A stretch of 64,000 nt of DNA, taken from Watersipora subatra (taxonomy: Eukaryota; Bryozoa; Gymnolaemata; Cheilostomatida; Watersiporidae). Position numbers and translations under genes: made by a program. The notes beneath the pieces were generated by a model. It was given only the letters and a program-made list of their open reading frames with translations. It made no database searches and was not told the DNA's origin. Where the stretch lies: positions 56,189,526-56,253,525 of the forward strand of contig NC_088717.1 in NCBI RefSeq assembly GCF_963576615.1. Reading direction: 5' to 3'. Each line of letters opens with the position of its first letter. Positions within the stretch are counted from its first letter, which is position 1. This document shows, piece after piece, positions 12,861-24,420 of the stretch.

Positions 12861-14264
12861 CCAAGAATCAACTAGTGTTGATTACAACCAGCTGTTTTCT
12901 GTTTTTTTTTGCCATATTAATACTTGGTGAGGTAGCTTCAATAACTTTTGAGAAGAATAAATGAAATTATTAAATTCACATATAGATGAGTTATCCTCTC
13001 TTCAGAAGCTCTGACTGAATGCTTTGCACGTGTGTTTAGTTCTGTTGTTGCTATGGCAACTAATGTTTACACAGTAATAATCTTATTATTCGCTACAAGC
13101 ATCTTATCTGACACAATGTATACTGAAAGACTACTTCTAACTCTCAACCTAAGGAGGATATACGCAGATAATCTAGCCGCCACGAGTTTAAACATTGTAT
13201 ATTTTCAAATTTATAAAACCATTTCTTTCTGTTATTAATTCCTAATTTTTTACAATTGAGTGGAGCTAGCTAATTTCCTTTACACCATTTTCTCTTCAAT
13301 ACATAAAACGTGTTTTTTTTACAAAATACGTTAAAATAATCTAAAATATTTAACTTAAAACCTTTCTTGAAAGAACATAAAATATAATAAAACTTAGTAA
13401 AATTACTTCCTTTGACCTTCTCCATATCGGAATCAAATCACCCGGTTCTAGAATATCTTTTAAATCTAAGTTATTTGCTTATGATGCCATTTAGCACTGA
13501 CATTACTTTACATCTACCGAAAAATTCCAAAACTAATTAAAATATCAAGCGCAGCTACCTATACGTATGTTAGTTGTCTACTCCTTCCTACTCTATCCGC
13601 TGCTGTGTTGATGCTAATGATCATACTAACAGATTCACATAGCGCTTCCTTATTGTAGTCCAACCGTTAGACAATTATAGTAGAAATTGTTTGAATTATT
13701 TATTATTCTTCACACAAAGTAAAGTTAATTACAGAATACTCTTAGCAAATGAACTTGATGTTTAAATTATTGGACTGATTTCATGAAATTGCTGAGAAGT
13801 AAACAACAACATAGAACTTTCTAGAATAAACAAGCCCTATACATAACAGTAATGTCAAGAATGCACAGGTTCTACTTAAACTAGTGATGTCACAGAATTT
13901 GTTGAGATTACGTATTGCTGCTACCTGTGTCAAGTTGTATATCTCCCCTGCTCTCTAGCCTTCTCCAGCTGTTCGAATACTGAGCAAATACCCGCTGAGC
14001 AAGTTTTCTCACTCCTTTTGATAGCTTCATCCGCTGTTCAACTCTTCGCCGCTGTTTTTCTCCGCTGCATACTGCCTAAAGTAATCGTAAGTATTATCAA
14101 GTTACTCTATGATATAAACTGTTTGAAATGTCTCGGTTAACAAACTCTTAACTTTGTCAATGACGATACTGACAAGAAAGAGTAAACTAGAATAGAGCTT
14201 GGTTAAGCTTCTTCATGGTCTTTATGTATGTTATAATAATATCATTTTTAAATTACAGAGCGAG

Positions 14265-15257
14265 ATGAGCACCCAGACATTGTGCCAATCGTGTAACGAC
14301 AAATGGTGCGAAACATGCAACTACAAATTTGCAAGAAGTTTTGATGGGACCAAACGTGAGTGTTATATACTTATGCTGTTACGCTGATGCTACTTGTAGC
14401 TTGTGACTAACTGGGTTATATGTTTGGTCTTGTCAGCTTATTAACCTTGGTAAAGCTAAGCTTTAACAATGCCAGTAAACAGACTTTATTTTTTGTAAAA
14501 TACTGTTCTAGTTTTATTTCACATTAGATTTAAAACAAAACACTATTGGCTACTGGGAGGTACTGCTGAAATATACAATGTCTTTGTATCCTTAGAAAAT
14601 TAATCCTATAGTCATGTCATAAATGTTGCCATTACCAACACCTCTAACAGTTGTGTTGCGATACTATTATAATTTTAATTCCCGATTTACAGCAGAATAA
14701 TAATTACAGCAAAATTTAACAGCAAAATTTTAAGAAGGCGAGAGCTTGCACAATGTGTTACACTAAATAATAATCACCTAAAAGATTGTAGAGCAGCGCT
14801 GACACACTATTACCTTCTCTCGATAGGTCCCCTTGAAGATATAAGACCAAACGGTTACCACCAACCTTCAACGAGTTACCATCAAACTCCATCAACCTCG
14901 ACTTCACCTCCTTTATCATCGTCTTTATCTACTTCACCTCCAGCGGCAGAGCCCAGTCCTATGAAAATCTACCGTGACTACGCTAACGACAACAACTTCA
15001 ACGCCTATATACTCAGTGCAAGACGACCGATTCAACTTGACAGCTCGACTAACACGCGACCTCGACGACTGGACTTGTGGAACGAGACGACTCAAACGAC
15101 GACAAAAACAACCAATAATTTTACTCAAACGGAAACCAATACTACTGACAAGGAGACATTGACTGACAATGTGACTACAGACAGACCGACTTTGACGGAC
15201 TGGGCCCTGCCGCTTTTTCATTTTTGTTTTTCCTCATTTCTTTATTCATTCCTTTAA
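14265..15257 (+). CDS. Array gene, copy C: 173-aa Cys4, Ser/Thr-rich protein
   Basis: Third copy, with exons 14265-14355 and 14827-15257 (91 and 431 nt). The acceptor before exon 2 is CTCGATAG. The noncoding 5' exon would end at 14086. The N-terminal Cys4 motif is unchanged, followed by NYKFARSFDGTK where B and D have NLKFARNFDGTK. The Thr run carries one Lys, and the tail has LYSFL for LHSFL. The sequence directly after the stop also differs slightly, but the stop falls at the same codon. Surrounding noncoding sequence in this unit has several small indels relative to B and D, whereas this 522-nt coding part has none. Confidence 0.6.
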
Positions 15258-15616
15258 TAAATACATTTATTCCTTTTTTCCACACCAACTTATTGAGCTT
15301 GTTTCTATACTTTTTTCCTTGTGGAATTCATTATAGCAATGCTAATAACATATCACATTACTTCAACACCAAGCAGAAAAAATAACTGGCGCATGGTTTG
15401 CTAGCAGCAGTTCAAAAACATGATTTAAGCAAGCTTTTTAATTGAATTGATTTTTAAAGGTGAAAATATTATTAGTATTTTGTGCAAAATATAGCTAATG
15501 AAAAATGTAACACTCACTACAGTTGATATATACAGCTATTGATGTATCTTCGGAGGAACTGCGCATTGATGTATCTGCGGAGAAACACTAAATTATATCA
15601 CAGTCTGTAGTTATGC

Positions 15617-15646
15617 AATTATAAGCTAACTAACTAGCTTATAATT
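15617..15646. repeat. Perfect 12-bp inverted repeat, unit C
   Basis: Same palindrome as at 4157-4186, before the SINE of unit C. Confidence 0.9.
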
Positions 15647-15654
15647 AGTTAGCA

Positions 15655-15852
15655 TTAGGGGGAGCAGCTTTGTGGGTTCAGTGGTTAAGGCGCTGGCTTA
15701 TGATCAGTAGGTTAGTGGTTCGAACCGCAGACGGACCATGAGTAGTGTTAGGAAAGGCAAACTGGTTCCCCATCCGTGCCCCAGCGTATATAAGAAGGGC
15801 AACTAGCACACCCGCAGGACTGAAAACAAAACCTGACAAAAAACAGAGGAGC
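15655..15852 (+). mobile_element. tRNA-derived SINE, unit C
   Basis: Third array copy, with box A and box B as in unit A. The tail is AAAAAACAGAGG. It stands 125 bp before the segment that is special to unit C. Confidence 0.7.
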
Positions 15853-15977
15853 CCCTCTGTAAGCCAATAGAATGTACATAGTACTTATGAAGTCAGTAGG
15901 TCAGTTGACCTGTCTGTGTGACATTCTACAACACTGTCACAAGAAACGTATTGTAGAATTTGACTAGTAGTTTATGA

Positions 15978-16503
15978 ATGTATTGGGAGAAATTTTTAGT
16001 AATTCAAACATGGACTATGTTGATTTGTTTACTGTAATCTATTACGAAGCGTACGGTCGTCACTACATTAATCGCAACTAATATCTACAATTGACGGAGT
16101 TCTCATCACCTAGCAACACTATTGAGTTGAAGGCTAGCGAACATTCTCATTGGATAAGGACTTCATTGCGTGCAGAACTCAAGCAGACTTGTGAAGCAAC
16201 GCTATGCTAAAGCATGAAGAAAAGCGCGACGTACACACATTGTTCAGTTTTAAAGTATCAAGCCTAAGTCAATAGCTGTGGGTCAGTTTTTTTAATTACA
16301 CGAACATCAAACGCTAAAAGGACCAGTAGTTTTTGTAAGTAGAAACTAACATACTTATTTTATCTAGCTTTGAAATTTATTATAGTTATAACTGTTCTGT
16401 CAATTTACATGTATACTCTACTAATATGATTGACAGCACGATGTGTTAAGATTAATAAAGAACCAGAACATATATCTTACCATCCGTTGATTTTACTGGA
16501 TAG
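15978..16503. other. Unit-C-specific 526-bp segment
   Basis: Between TTTATGA and TTTAATAAGCG, units A and B have only about five bases, whereas unit C has 526 bp of other sequence. I found no gene, terminal repeats or clear target duplication. It could be an insertion in C or ancestral sequence lost from A and B. Unit D ends too early to decide. Confidence 0.7.
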
Positions 16504-17899
16504 TTTAATAAGCGTAGGTAACCTTGGCGATCAACGTGCCTTCTTCATAACCCTCTTCAAAGATCGGTTGCTAGAAGCTATAATTAGAGCAGTGTTTGTC
16601 CATCCGTCGTCCGTTTGTCCAAAGCAAAACAAATATCTGCATGCGTTGAGCCCATAAAAATATATTAGCATCCCATTTTCAGCGTAGTTTCACTTTGTAA
16701 GATCTTATATTTTTATCACACTTTATTGTTAGCAATAACTAGTCGTGTTAGACGCATTACAGTTTTTACTAATATTAGATCTATGGACTTTGGGTGATTG
16801 TTATTGAACAATAATACTAATAAAAGTTATTACTCATATTTTATCAGTAATAATAATGCCACAAACTGTAAGAATATTGATAAAGCATCCAACTCGGACA
16901 CGCTCGCAGTTGTTGTTGAAAATGGTCGAAAAATGGTATGTTCTCAATTTGCAATGCATTTGTAGTATTTTTCATTACATCAGCTACTGTAAATTTGTAT
17001 AATAATTAATTTGGTACAAAAATATTGTTGATAAACCGTGTGGTTCAACAGTTATGACGATTTATATGCGCCCCTGACAAATATTAGGTTTTATCGAAAC
17101 CATAATTACTTTTAAAAAATTTAATTTGGTAGCGAAAGAGTTAATGACGTGCATACTGATGACTCATGATGATCTCTCACGATGCAGGAGTCTGCTGAGT
17201 GTACGTACATGTATATAGAAAGAGACGTGATAATGGCAAAAGTTATTGAAATAGGTAAAGGGTAGACAACTTTAATTATATAAAATATAAGTTTTTAACA
17301 AGGGGATATATATTATGTATCTCCCTATAATTTTGATATATATATTATATACATACTCATGTTAAAAGGAAGAAGGCTACATTTTTCTAAAAATTATAAC
17401 AATTAATAAAAAAACATGAGCAAACAACTTCCGATCCAATATTTAGTAAAATCTAGCAGTTACTTTTATGAAGAAAGTGAAAGTGGTGCAAAGTAAATCA
17501 GGACTGAAATAACTAGAAATGGACAGACTAAAATATCTCAGTAATTAACGATAGAATTCAAAATAACAGTTATGAAAACAGCAGTATGTAGATAACCGAG
17601 TTATATATTAATTTAAATGTTACATAGTTTCTTTTCAACTAGCTTTGTATTTCTAGCTTTTCTATTTCTATTTCAGCTCACGAGTATTGAAGCGAATCCT
17701 TTGGTTCAAAGTTATGTTGTCACATACGGGTGATGAGGCATAGCGTATATTCTATTCAACTTTATTATTTATGCTTGTCAACCCCGTGAGACTACAATGA
17801 AACAATATCTTGATTGTCGATAAAGGGTTATTGAAAGTATGTTAATTATACAGTTGGTCATCTGTGAAGCCATTAGTAACATATAAAATAAAACACCTA

Positions 17900-19120
17900 A
17901 AATTAAAGATATAACATTTACCTTAATAACACATCCAGGAGATTGCTAAATAGTATGCGAGTCTCTTTCTGGTTAATGCTTGATTATATATGTATATGAC
18001 ATTGGTGTAATGATGAAACATACCAATAAGAGAAACTATCAGCATTACAAAACGGAGATGTTTTGAGTTACCGCACCCCTTGAGGTACTCTTGAAACTCA
18101 TGTGAAATAAATTGGCCCACTGTTCGTTCTTAGCATGGCACAAAAACCAAACCTGAAAAACACTGTGTTCAGGAATTCAATTTTTTTTCGCTCTAGAAGT
18201 TCAGATCCAAAAAATTCATACTCAAAATAGCGATGATAATAATCAATGACAACAATGACTGATTAACCATTTGGTAGAGGTCTTAAGATATTTTGGACCA
18301 AGACCAAAGTTTGCCTGAAAACTTTGTCATAGAAACTGTTTGCGGTGGATCAAGTTGTGAAACAGTCATGCAATCTAAACGCTGAAGGCAATAGTTCTCA
18401 GCCTGTTTATCAATACCTTTACTTCCGAGTCGCTGTTTGGTTTTGACAATTCCTTGATGTTCTTCACATGCTAACTCTATCACACGCTCTCTCAAGCTTA
18501 CAAGAATCATGATACGATTGCCTCTCAACAGCACTCCATTTTTGTCACTGAGCTCACTAGCTATAGATTTGAAAGAGGTGGAACAACTCCCAAATTCATG
18601 ACTGCAAATTGCTTTAATTACATTTTGCATTTCAAGCCAATGTTAAGATTTTTCTACCAGATCTTCCCAATTTAAAGCTACTGGAAGCAATTCATGAGCA
18701 ACAGTATTGGCATACTCGTCACCTGCGACTGTTGCTATTAGTGGTGACTCGTCTATCTTGTTTACCATTCGTGAAAATGGATCAGCAATATTTCTTGTAC
18801 CACGTTGGACACTACACGAAATTTGAATGACTGCAAATGCAAAGCCCAGTGTTTTATTCTAGGCAGGTATTTAGTTTTCGGAGTGATGAATATGAATTTG
18901 GACTGTTATCATTTGAAACTTGGTTCCAACGAGGTACATCATAAAGTGTTCACAGTTCCAAACCAATGAAAGCGTCTTTCTCTCTGACTACCATTTTTCA
19001 ATATTGGACAATGACGTACACCCATAAACAATAATGCGATCAACACCATTTTGAGTTTGTATAAGTACTGTATAAGTACTAAACCAAATAGACCTTTGTC
19101 TAAAAGAGTTTTACAGTTTG
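17900..19120 (-). mobile_element. Ty3/Gypsy pol fossil in unit D
   Basis: Fourth copy of the array-borne pol remnant, minus strand, with the same parts as in units B and C and a similar degree of decay. It lies 1.4 kb upstream of the exons of array gene copy D and in the opposite orientation. Confidence 0.85.
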
Positions 19121-20540
19121 TCTAAAACTGTACCCCAAGAATCAACTAGTGTTCATTACAACCAGCTGTTTTCTGTTTTTTTTTGCCATATTAATACTTG
19201 GTGAGGTAGCTTCAATAACTTTTGAGAAGAATAAATGAAATTATTAAATTCACGGATAGATGAGTTATCATCTCTTCAGAAGCTCTGACTGAATGCTTTG
19301 CACGTGTGTTTAGTTCTGTTGTTGCTATGGCAACTAATGTTTACACAGTAATAATCTTATTATTCGCTAGAAGCATCTTATCTGACACAATGTACACTGA
19401 AAGACTACTTCTAACTCTCAACCTGAGGATGATATATACAGATAATCTAGCCACCAGTTTAAACATTTTAGCATTTTATATTTTCAAATTTATAAAACCA
19501 TTTCTTTCTGTTATTAATTCCTAATTTTTTACAATTGAGTGAAGCTAGCTAATTTCCTTTACGACATTTTCTCTTCAATACGTGAAACGTGTTTTTTTTT
19601 ACGAAATACGTTAAAATAACTTAAAGTATTTAACTTAAAACTTTTCTTAAAAGAACATAAAATATAATAAAACTTTGTAAAATTACCTCCTTTGACCTTC
19701 TCCACATCGGAATCAAATTACCCGGTTCTAGAATATCTTTTAAATCTAAGTTATTTGCTTATGATGCTATTTAGCATTGACATTACTTTACATCTACCGA
19801 AAATTCCAAAACTAATTAAAATATCAAGCGCAGCTACCTATACGTATGTTAGTTGTCTACTCCTTCCTACTCTATCCGCTGCTGTGTTGATGCTAATGAT
19901 CATACTAACAGATTCACATAGCGCTTCCTTATTGTAGTCCAACCGTTAGACAATTATAGTAGAAATTGTTTGAATTATTAATTATTCTTCACACAAAGTA
20001 AAGTTAATTACAGAATACTCTTAGCAAATGAACTTGATGTTTAAATTATTGGACTGATTTCATGAAATTGCTGAGAAGTAAACAACAACATAGAACTTTC
20101 TAGAATAAACAAGCCCTATACATAACAGTAATGTCAAGAATGCACAGGTTCTACTTAAACTAGTGATGTCACAGAATTTGTTGAGATTACGTATTGCTGC
20201 TACCTGTGTCAAGTTGTATGTCTCTCTTGCTCTCTAGCCTTCTCCAGCTGTTCGAATACTGAGCAAATATCCGCTGAGCAAGTTTTCTCACTCCTTTTGA
20301 TTGCTTCATCCGCTGTTCAACGCTTCGCCGCTGTTTTTCTCCGCTGCACACTGTCTAAAGTAATCGTAAGTATTATCAAGTTACTCTATGATATAAACTG
20401 TTTGAAATGTCTCGGTTAACAAACTCTTAACTTTGTTAACAATACTGACAAGAAAGAGTGAAAAAGAATTGAGCTTGGTTAAGTTTCTTCATGGTCTTTA
20501 TGTAGGTTAAAATAATATCATTTTTAAATTACAGAGCGAG

Positions 20541-21533
20541 ATGAGCACCCAGACATTGTGCCAATCGTGTAACGACAAATGGTGTGAAACATGCAACCTC
20601 AAATTTGCAAGAAATTTTGATGGGACCAAACGTGAGTGTTATTTACTTATGCTGTTACACTGATGCTACTTGTAGCTTGTGACTAACTGGGTTATATGTT
20701 TGGTCTTGTCAGCTTATTAACCTTGGTAAAGCTAAGCTTTTACAATGCCAACAAACAGACCTTATTTTTTGTAAAATACTGTTCTAGTTTTATTTCACAT
20801 TAGATTTAAAACAAAACGCTATTGGCTACTGGGAGATACTGCTGACATATACAATGTCTTTGTATCCTTAGAAAATTAATCCTATAGTCATGTCATAAAT
20901 GTTTCCATTACCAACACCTCTAACAGTTGTGTTGTGATACTCTTATGATTTTAATTCCCGATTTACAGCAGAATAATAATTACAGCAAAATTTAACAGCA
21001 AAATTTTAAGAAGGCGAGGTCTTCCACAATGTGTTACACTAAATAATAATCACCTAAAAAAATAAAGAGCAGCGCTGACACGCTATTACCTTCTCTTGAT
21101 AGGTCCCCTCGAAGATATAAGACCAAACGGTTACCACCAACCTTCAACGAGTGACCATCAAACTCCATCAACCTCGACTTCACCTCCTTTATCATCGTCT
21201 TTATCTACTTCACCTCCAGCGGCAGAGCCCAGTCCTATGAAAATCTACCGTGACTACGCTAACGACAACAACTTCAACGCCTATATACTCAGTGCAAGAC
21301 GACCGATTCAACTTGACAGCTCGACTAACACGCGACCTCGACGACTGGACTTGTGGAACGAGACGACTCAAACAACGACAACAACAACCAATAATTTTAC
21401 TCAGACGGAAACGACTACGACTGACAAGGAGACTATAACTGACAATGTGACTACAGACAGACCGACTTTGACGGACTGGGCTCTGCCGCTTTTTCATTTT
21501 TGTTTTTCTTCGTTTCTTCATTCATTTCTTTAA
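20541..21533 (+). CDS. Array gene, copy D: 173-aa Cys4, Ser/Thr-rich protein
   Basis: Fourth copy, at the right edge of the array, with exons 20541-20631 and 21103-21533 (91 and 431 nt). The upstream noncoding exon would end at 20365 (TAATC|GTAAG). Exon 1 gives the same 30 residues as copy B. In the Thr-rich part a cluster of changes (TETTTTDKETIT for TETNTTDKETLT) mixes silent and replacement changes. The unit ends about 340 bp after the stop and has no palindrome or SINE, so this copy could differ in its 3' end. No AATAAA directly after the stop is conserved in all four copies, so the polyadenylation site is undecided. Confidence 0.6.
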
Positions 21534-21872
21534 ATAATACATCTATTCCTTTCCTCTACACCAACTTATTAAGCTTGTTTCTATTTTTCTTGTGGAGTTC
21601 ATTATAGCAATGCTAATAACATATCACATTACTTCAACACCAAGCAGAAAAAATAACTGGCGCATGGTTTGCTAGCAACAGTTCAAAAACATGATTTAAG
21701 CAAGCTCTTTAATTGAATTGATTTTTAAAGGTGAAAATATTATTAGTATTTTGTGCAAAATATAGCTAATGAAAAATGTAACACTCACTACAGTTTACAT
21801 GTACAGCTATTGAAATATCTTTGCAGGAACTGCACAACACTTATTTATTTCGCAGCCTGTAGTCATACAGTT

Positions 21873-22059
21873 TAAAACGAAATGAAATTCAATATTCTCC
21901 TTTATAACCTCGTAAAAGTTTTTCTGTTGTTATGATTAAGGCTGTACAGTTACCATGGAAGATTGTGGAGCATCATGACCATCAAATACAACGCTGTTGG
22001 ACCATTTTGTGTTATCATTTGTACAAACCCAGACCTTGTAACCATGGTTAATGTCACCA
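21873..22059. other. Sequence after the end of the array
   Basis: Unit D similarity fades here. I see nothing recognisable before the pol fossil that follows. Confidence 0.5.
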
Positions 22060-23130
22060 AAAGGTCTTGTTATGTTCTTATAATTTTTTTTTGGGCAGCC
22101 GGTCTCGCCAGTAGCTGAGCCGTTAGATCTACTAAAGCCAGACTAAGAGTTTGCGTTGTCACAAAAAGACCACTTTTAATGGCTCCGTTGAACAACATGC
22201 CAGCCGGACTGTATGGGCAGCCACTTACTCGAGTCTCTCCATAGGCTATAAGTGTCTTGTAAACATTTTCACGATTTGCTTCACACTTTGTCAGAAAAGG
22301 TTTCGTTGTTTGCACTTATCTTTCATCTGGTGCATGCCAATATCTGGGATCATAGCTAATCATACCTATTTTCATGAACTTTCGTCTTATAGTATATTTT
22401 AGTAAGATTTGATGAGAAAGCGTAATTTCATGAAATTATAAGTCTCAGGTCCCATATTAGGTATGATCTTGGATCATGTCAAAATATTGTAACACGAGTT
22501 CGGATGTTAGCAGTCTCTTTATAATGTTGGAACTTTCTTGTTGTTTAGCGTCCCCGCACCACAAAACATCATCTTGGAGCAGTTCTCTTAGTGGTTCAGT
22601 AAGTGCTGCCAGTTCTCTTAGTGGTTCAGTAAGTGCTGCCAGTTCTCTTAGTGGTTCAGTAAGTGCTGCCAGTTCTCTTAGTGGTTCAGTAAGTGCTGCC
22701 AGTTCTCTTAGTGGTTCAGTAAGTGCTGCCAGTTCTCTTAGTGGTTCAGTAAGTGCTGCCAGTTCTCTTAGTGGTTCAGTAAGTGCTGCCAGTTCTCTTA
22801 GTGGTTCAGTAAGTGCTGCCATGTTTAGAATGTAAGATTTAAGGAAGTTCAACATGCCTATCAGTCTCTGGATGTGCGCCTTGTCTCTTTAGGTTCAACT
22901 GACTCTCCATGGCTTCAACTCTGGTAGGATCTGGCTTAAAACCACTCTTTATTACTATATGACCTAAAGATTTGAGTTGCACTTTTTAGCTAAAATTTGT
23001 TTAGCTGAATTCTCTGTCTGTTGAATTTGACACTGTTCTTGCACACTCCAACAGCTCTTTCAAATTGTTGTCATGTTCTTCTTGTGTGCTGCGGGTCATC
23101 AAAATACATTGACACTTTAGACAGATGACC
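22060..23130 (-). mobile_element. Ty3/Gypsy pol fossil with internal minisatellite
   Basis: Broken pol remnant on the minus strand. It shows the end of the reverse transcriptase (family motif LGHIVIKSGFKPDP near 22960) and the LTEPLREL stretch between reverse transcriptase and RNase H. At the low-coordinate end it shows a region resembling the part after the integrase core. An eight-copy tandem repeat lies inside it. Several breaks; no LTR seen. It may be a relative of the pol fragment in the array units, but the parts present hardly overlap. Confidence 0.8.
22581..22820. repeat. 30-bp tandem repeat, 8 identical copies
   Basis: Eight exact copies of a 30-bp unit starting AGTTCTCTTAGTGG. The unit length is a multiple of three. 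The repeat is a duplication of a short piece of the surrounding pol fossil, and each unit reads as AALTEPLREL on the minus strand. The lack of differences between units suggests a recent expansion. Confidence 0.95.
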
Positions 23131-23140
23131 AAAAATTGTT

Positions 23141-23733
23141 GGTGCTAATAGTAGATTGTAGGTGATAATAATAGATCGTAGGTGCTAATAGTAGATTGTA
23201 GGTGCTAATAGTAGATTGTAGGTGTTAATAGTAGATTATAGGTGCTAATAGTAGATCGTAGGTGTTAATAGTAGATTATAGGTGCTAATAGTAGATCGTA
23301 GGTGCTAATAGTAGATCGTAGGTGCTAATAGTAGATCGTAGGTGCTAATAGTAGATCGTAGGTGCTAATAGTAGATCATAGGTGCTAATAGTTGATCGTA
23401 GGTGCTAATAGTAGATCGTAGGTGCTAATAGTAGATCGTAGGTGCTAATAGTAGATCGTAGGTGCTAATAGTAGATCGTAGGTGCTAATAGTAGATCGTA
23501 GGTGCTAATAGTAGATCGTAGGTGCTAATAGTAGATCGTAGGTGCTAATAGTAGATCGTAGGTGCTAATAGTAGATCGTAGGTGCTAATAGTAGATCGTA
23601 GGTGCTAATAGTAGATCGTAGGTGCTAATAGTAGATCGTAGGTGCTAGTAGTAGATCGTAGGTGCTAATAGTAGATCGCAGGTGCTAATAGTAGATTGCA
23701 GGTGCTAATAGTAGATTGTAGGTGCTAATAGTA
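23141..23733. repeat. 20-bp minisatellite, about 30 copies
   Basis: The consensus is GGTGCTAATAGTAGATCGTA in perfect 20-bp register over 593 bp. Variant units (GATTGTA, GATTATA) lie mostly toward the ends, and the middle is almost uniform. There is no reading frame of interest. Confidence 0.95.
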
Positions 23734-24281
23734 CTTTCTTAAAAGGTTAAGCTGAAAGCGAGGTAAGGTAAGCAACTCCGGTAAGCAATATGGTCCAAAG
23801 GATGCCTTAAGAGTTGTAAGAATGAAACGTTAAAGCATGAATGAAAGCATTAACCCATTTCAGGAATCATTTCCCCCTGAAAGAAGTCACTGCTACACAC
23901 TAGTAGCCATGCTTTTAATCTAGAATGCTATAGTGTTTCATTTCTGAAAACTTTACTGCTACGCCATTCCTTGTTGGAATTTTGTGATGCTCTCTTTTAA
24001 TCGATTGGTTAAGATTTTTTGGGTCTTAGCGTATTTTGACAGAGCTATCTCGTTGTATCTAGCCATTACCTACAAGGTGGCGAAATCCAAAGAGGTCATG
24101 TGACAAATAACAGCACAACAAATAACAGCAGAATAACAGTGAAATTTGTAACTGTCGGGATAGAATCTCAAATATACTGAAACACTTTGTAAGCGAATTG
24201 TAATACCAACACTTGTAATATACAACTGCATGTTTCGATATGCATAAATTTTATTTTCTAATATAAGATATAAAAGAAAAA
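23734..24281. other. Intergenic sequence, nothing recognised
   Basis: AT-rich sequence between the minisatellite and the 3' end of CCDC39. I see no exon, RNA gene or mobile element in it. Confidence 0.5.
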
Positions 24282-24287
24282 TTTATT
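24282..24287 (-). terminator. Likely polyadenylation signal of CCDC39
   Basis: AATAAA on the minus strand, about 135 nt after the stop codon. A second AATAAA lies at 24250-24255. Confidence 0.55.
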
Positions 24288-24420
24288 TGGACGGAAAAAT
24301 ATACATTTCAGTAACGCACAGGGATGTTGATTTAAAGCAAGAGCTCTGAATACTGGGTAGCCTTCCAAACTAATAAACCAGGAAATCCAAGTGTTCTTTA
24401 CAGACTGTCCCCCATCTGGT

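Larger units (their letters stand above)
1..21872. repeat. Tandem array of ~5.7 kb units (four units seen)
   Basis: The same sequence recurs with landmarks starting at 1, 4642, 10374 and 16621, giving unit A (1-4641, probably cut by the window edge), B (4642-10373), C (10374-16620) and D (16621-21872). B is 5732 bp. C is longer because 15978-16503 has no counterpart in B. A is about 1.1 kb shorter than B. Each unit has, in order, a low-complexity AT-rich part, a Ty3/Gypsy pol fossil on the minus strand, the exons of a small plus-strand gene, and in A-C a palindrome plus SINE. By eye the copies are very similar, with scattered substitutions and small indels. Homology stops near 21872, at the point where the palindrome and SINE lie in the other units. 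The array runs off the left edge, so the copy number is a minimum. Confidence 0.95.

Noticed and set aside
22476-22835. Plus-strand frame with repeated SSLSGSVSA
   Set aside because: It is the opposite strand of the 30-bp repeat in the pol fossil. No start context or splice signals support it.
23141-23733. CRISPR array
   Set aside because: The 20-bp units are directly adjacent, with no unique spacers. This holds for all other tandem repeats in the window as well.
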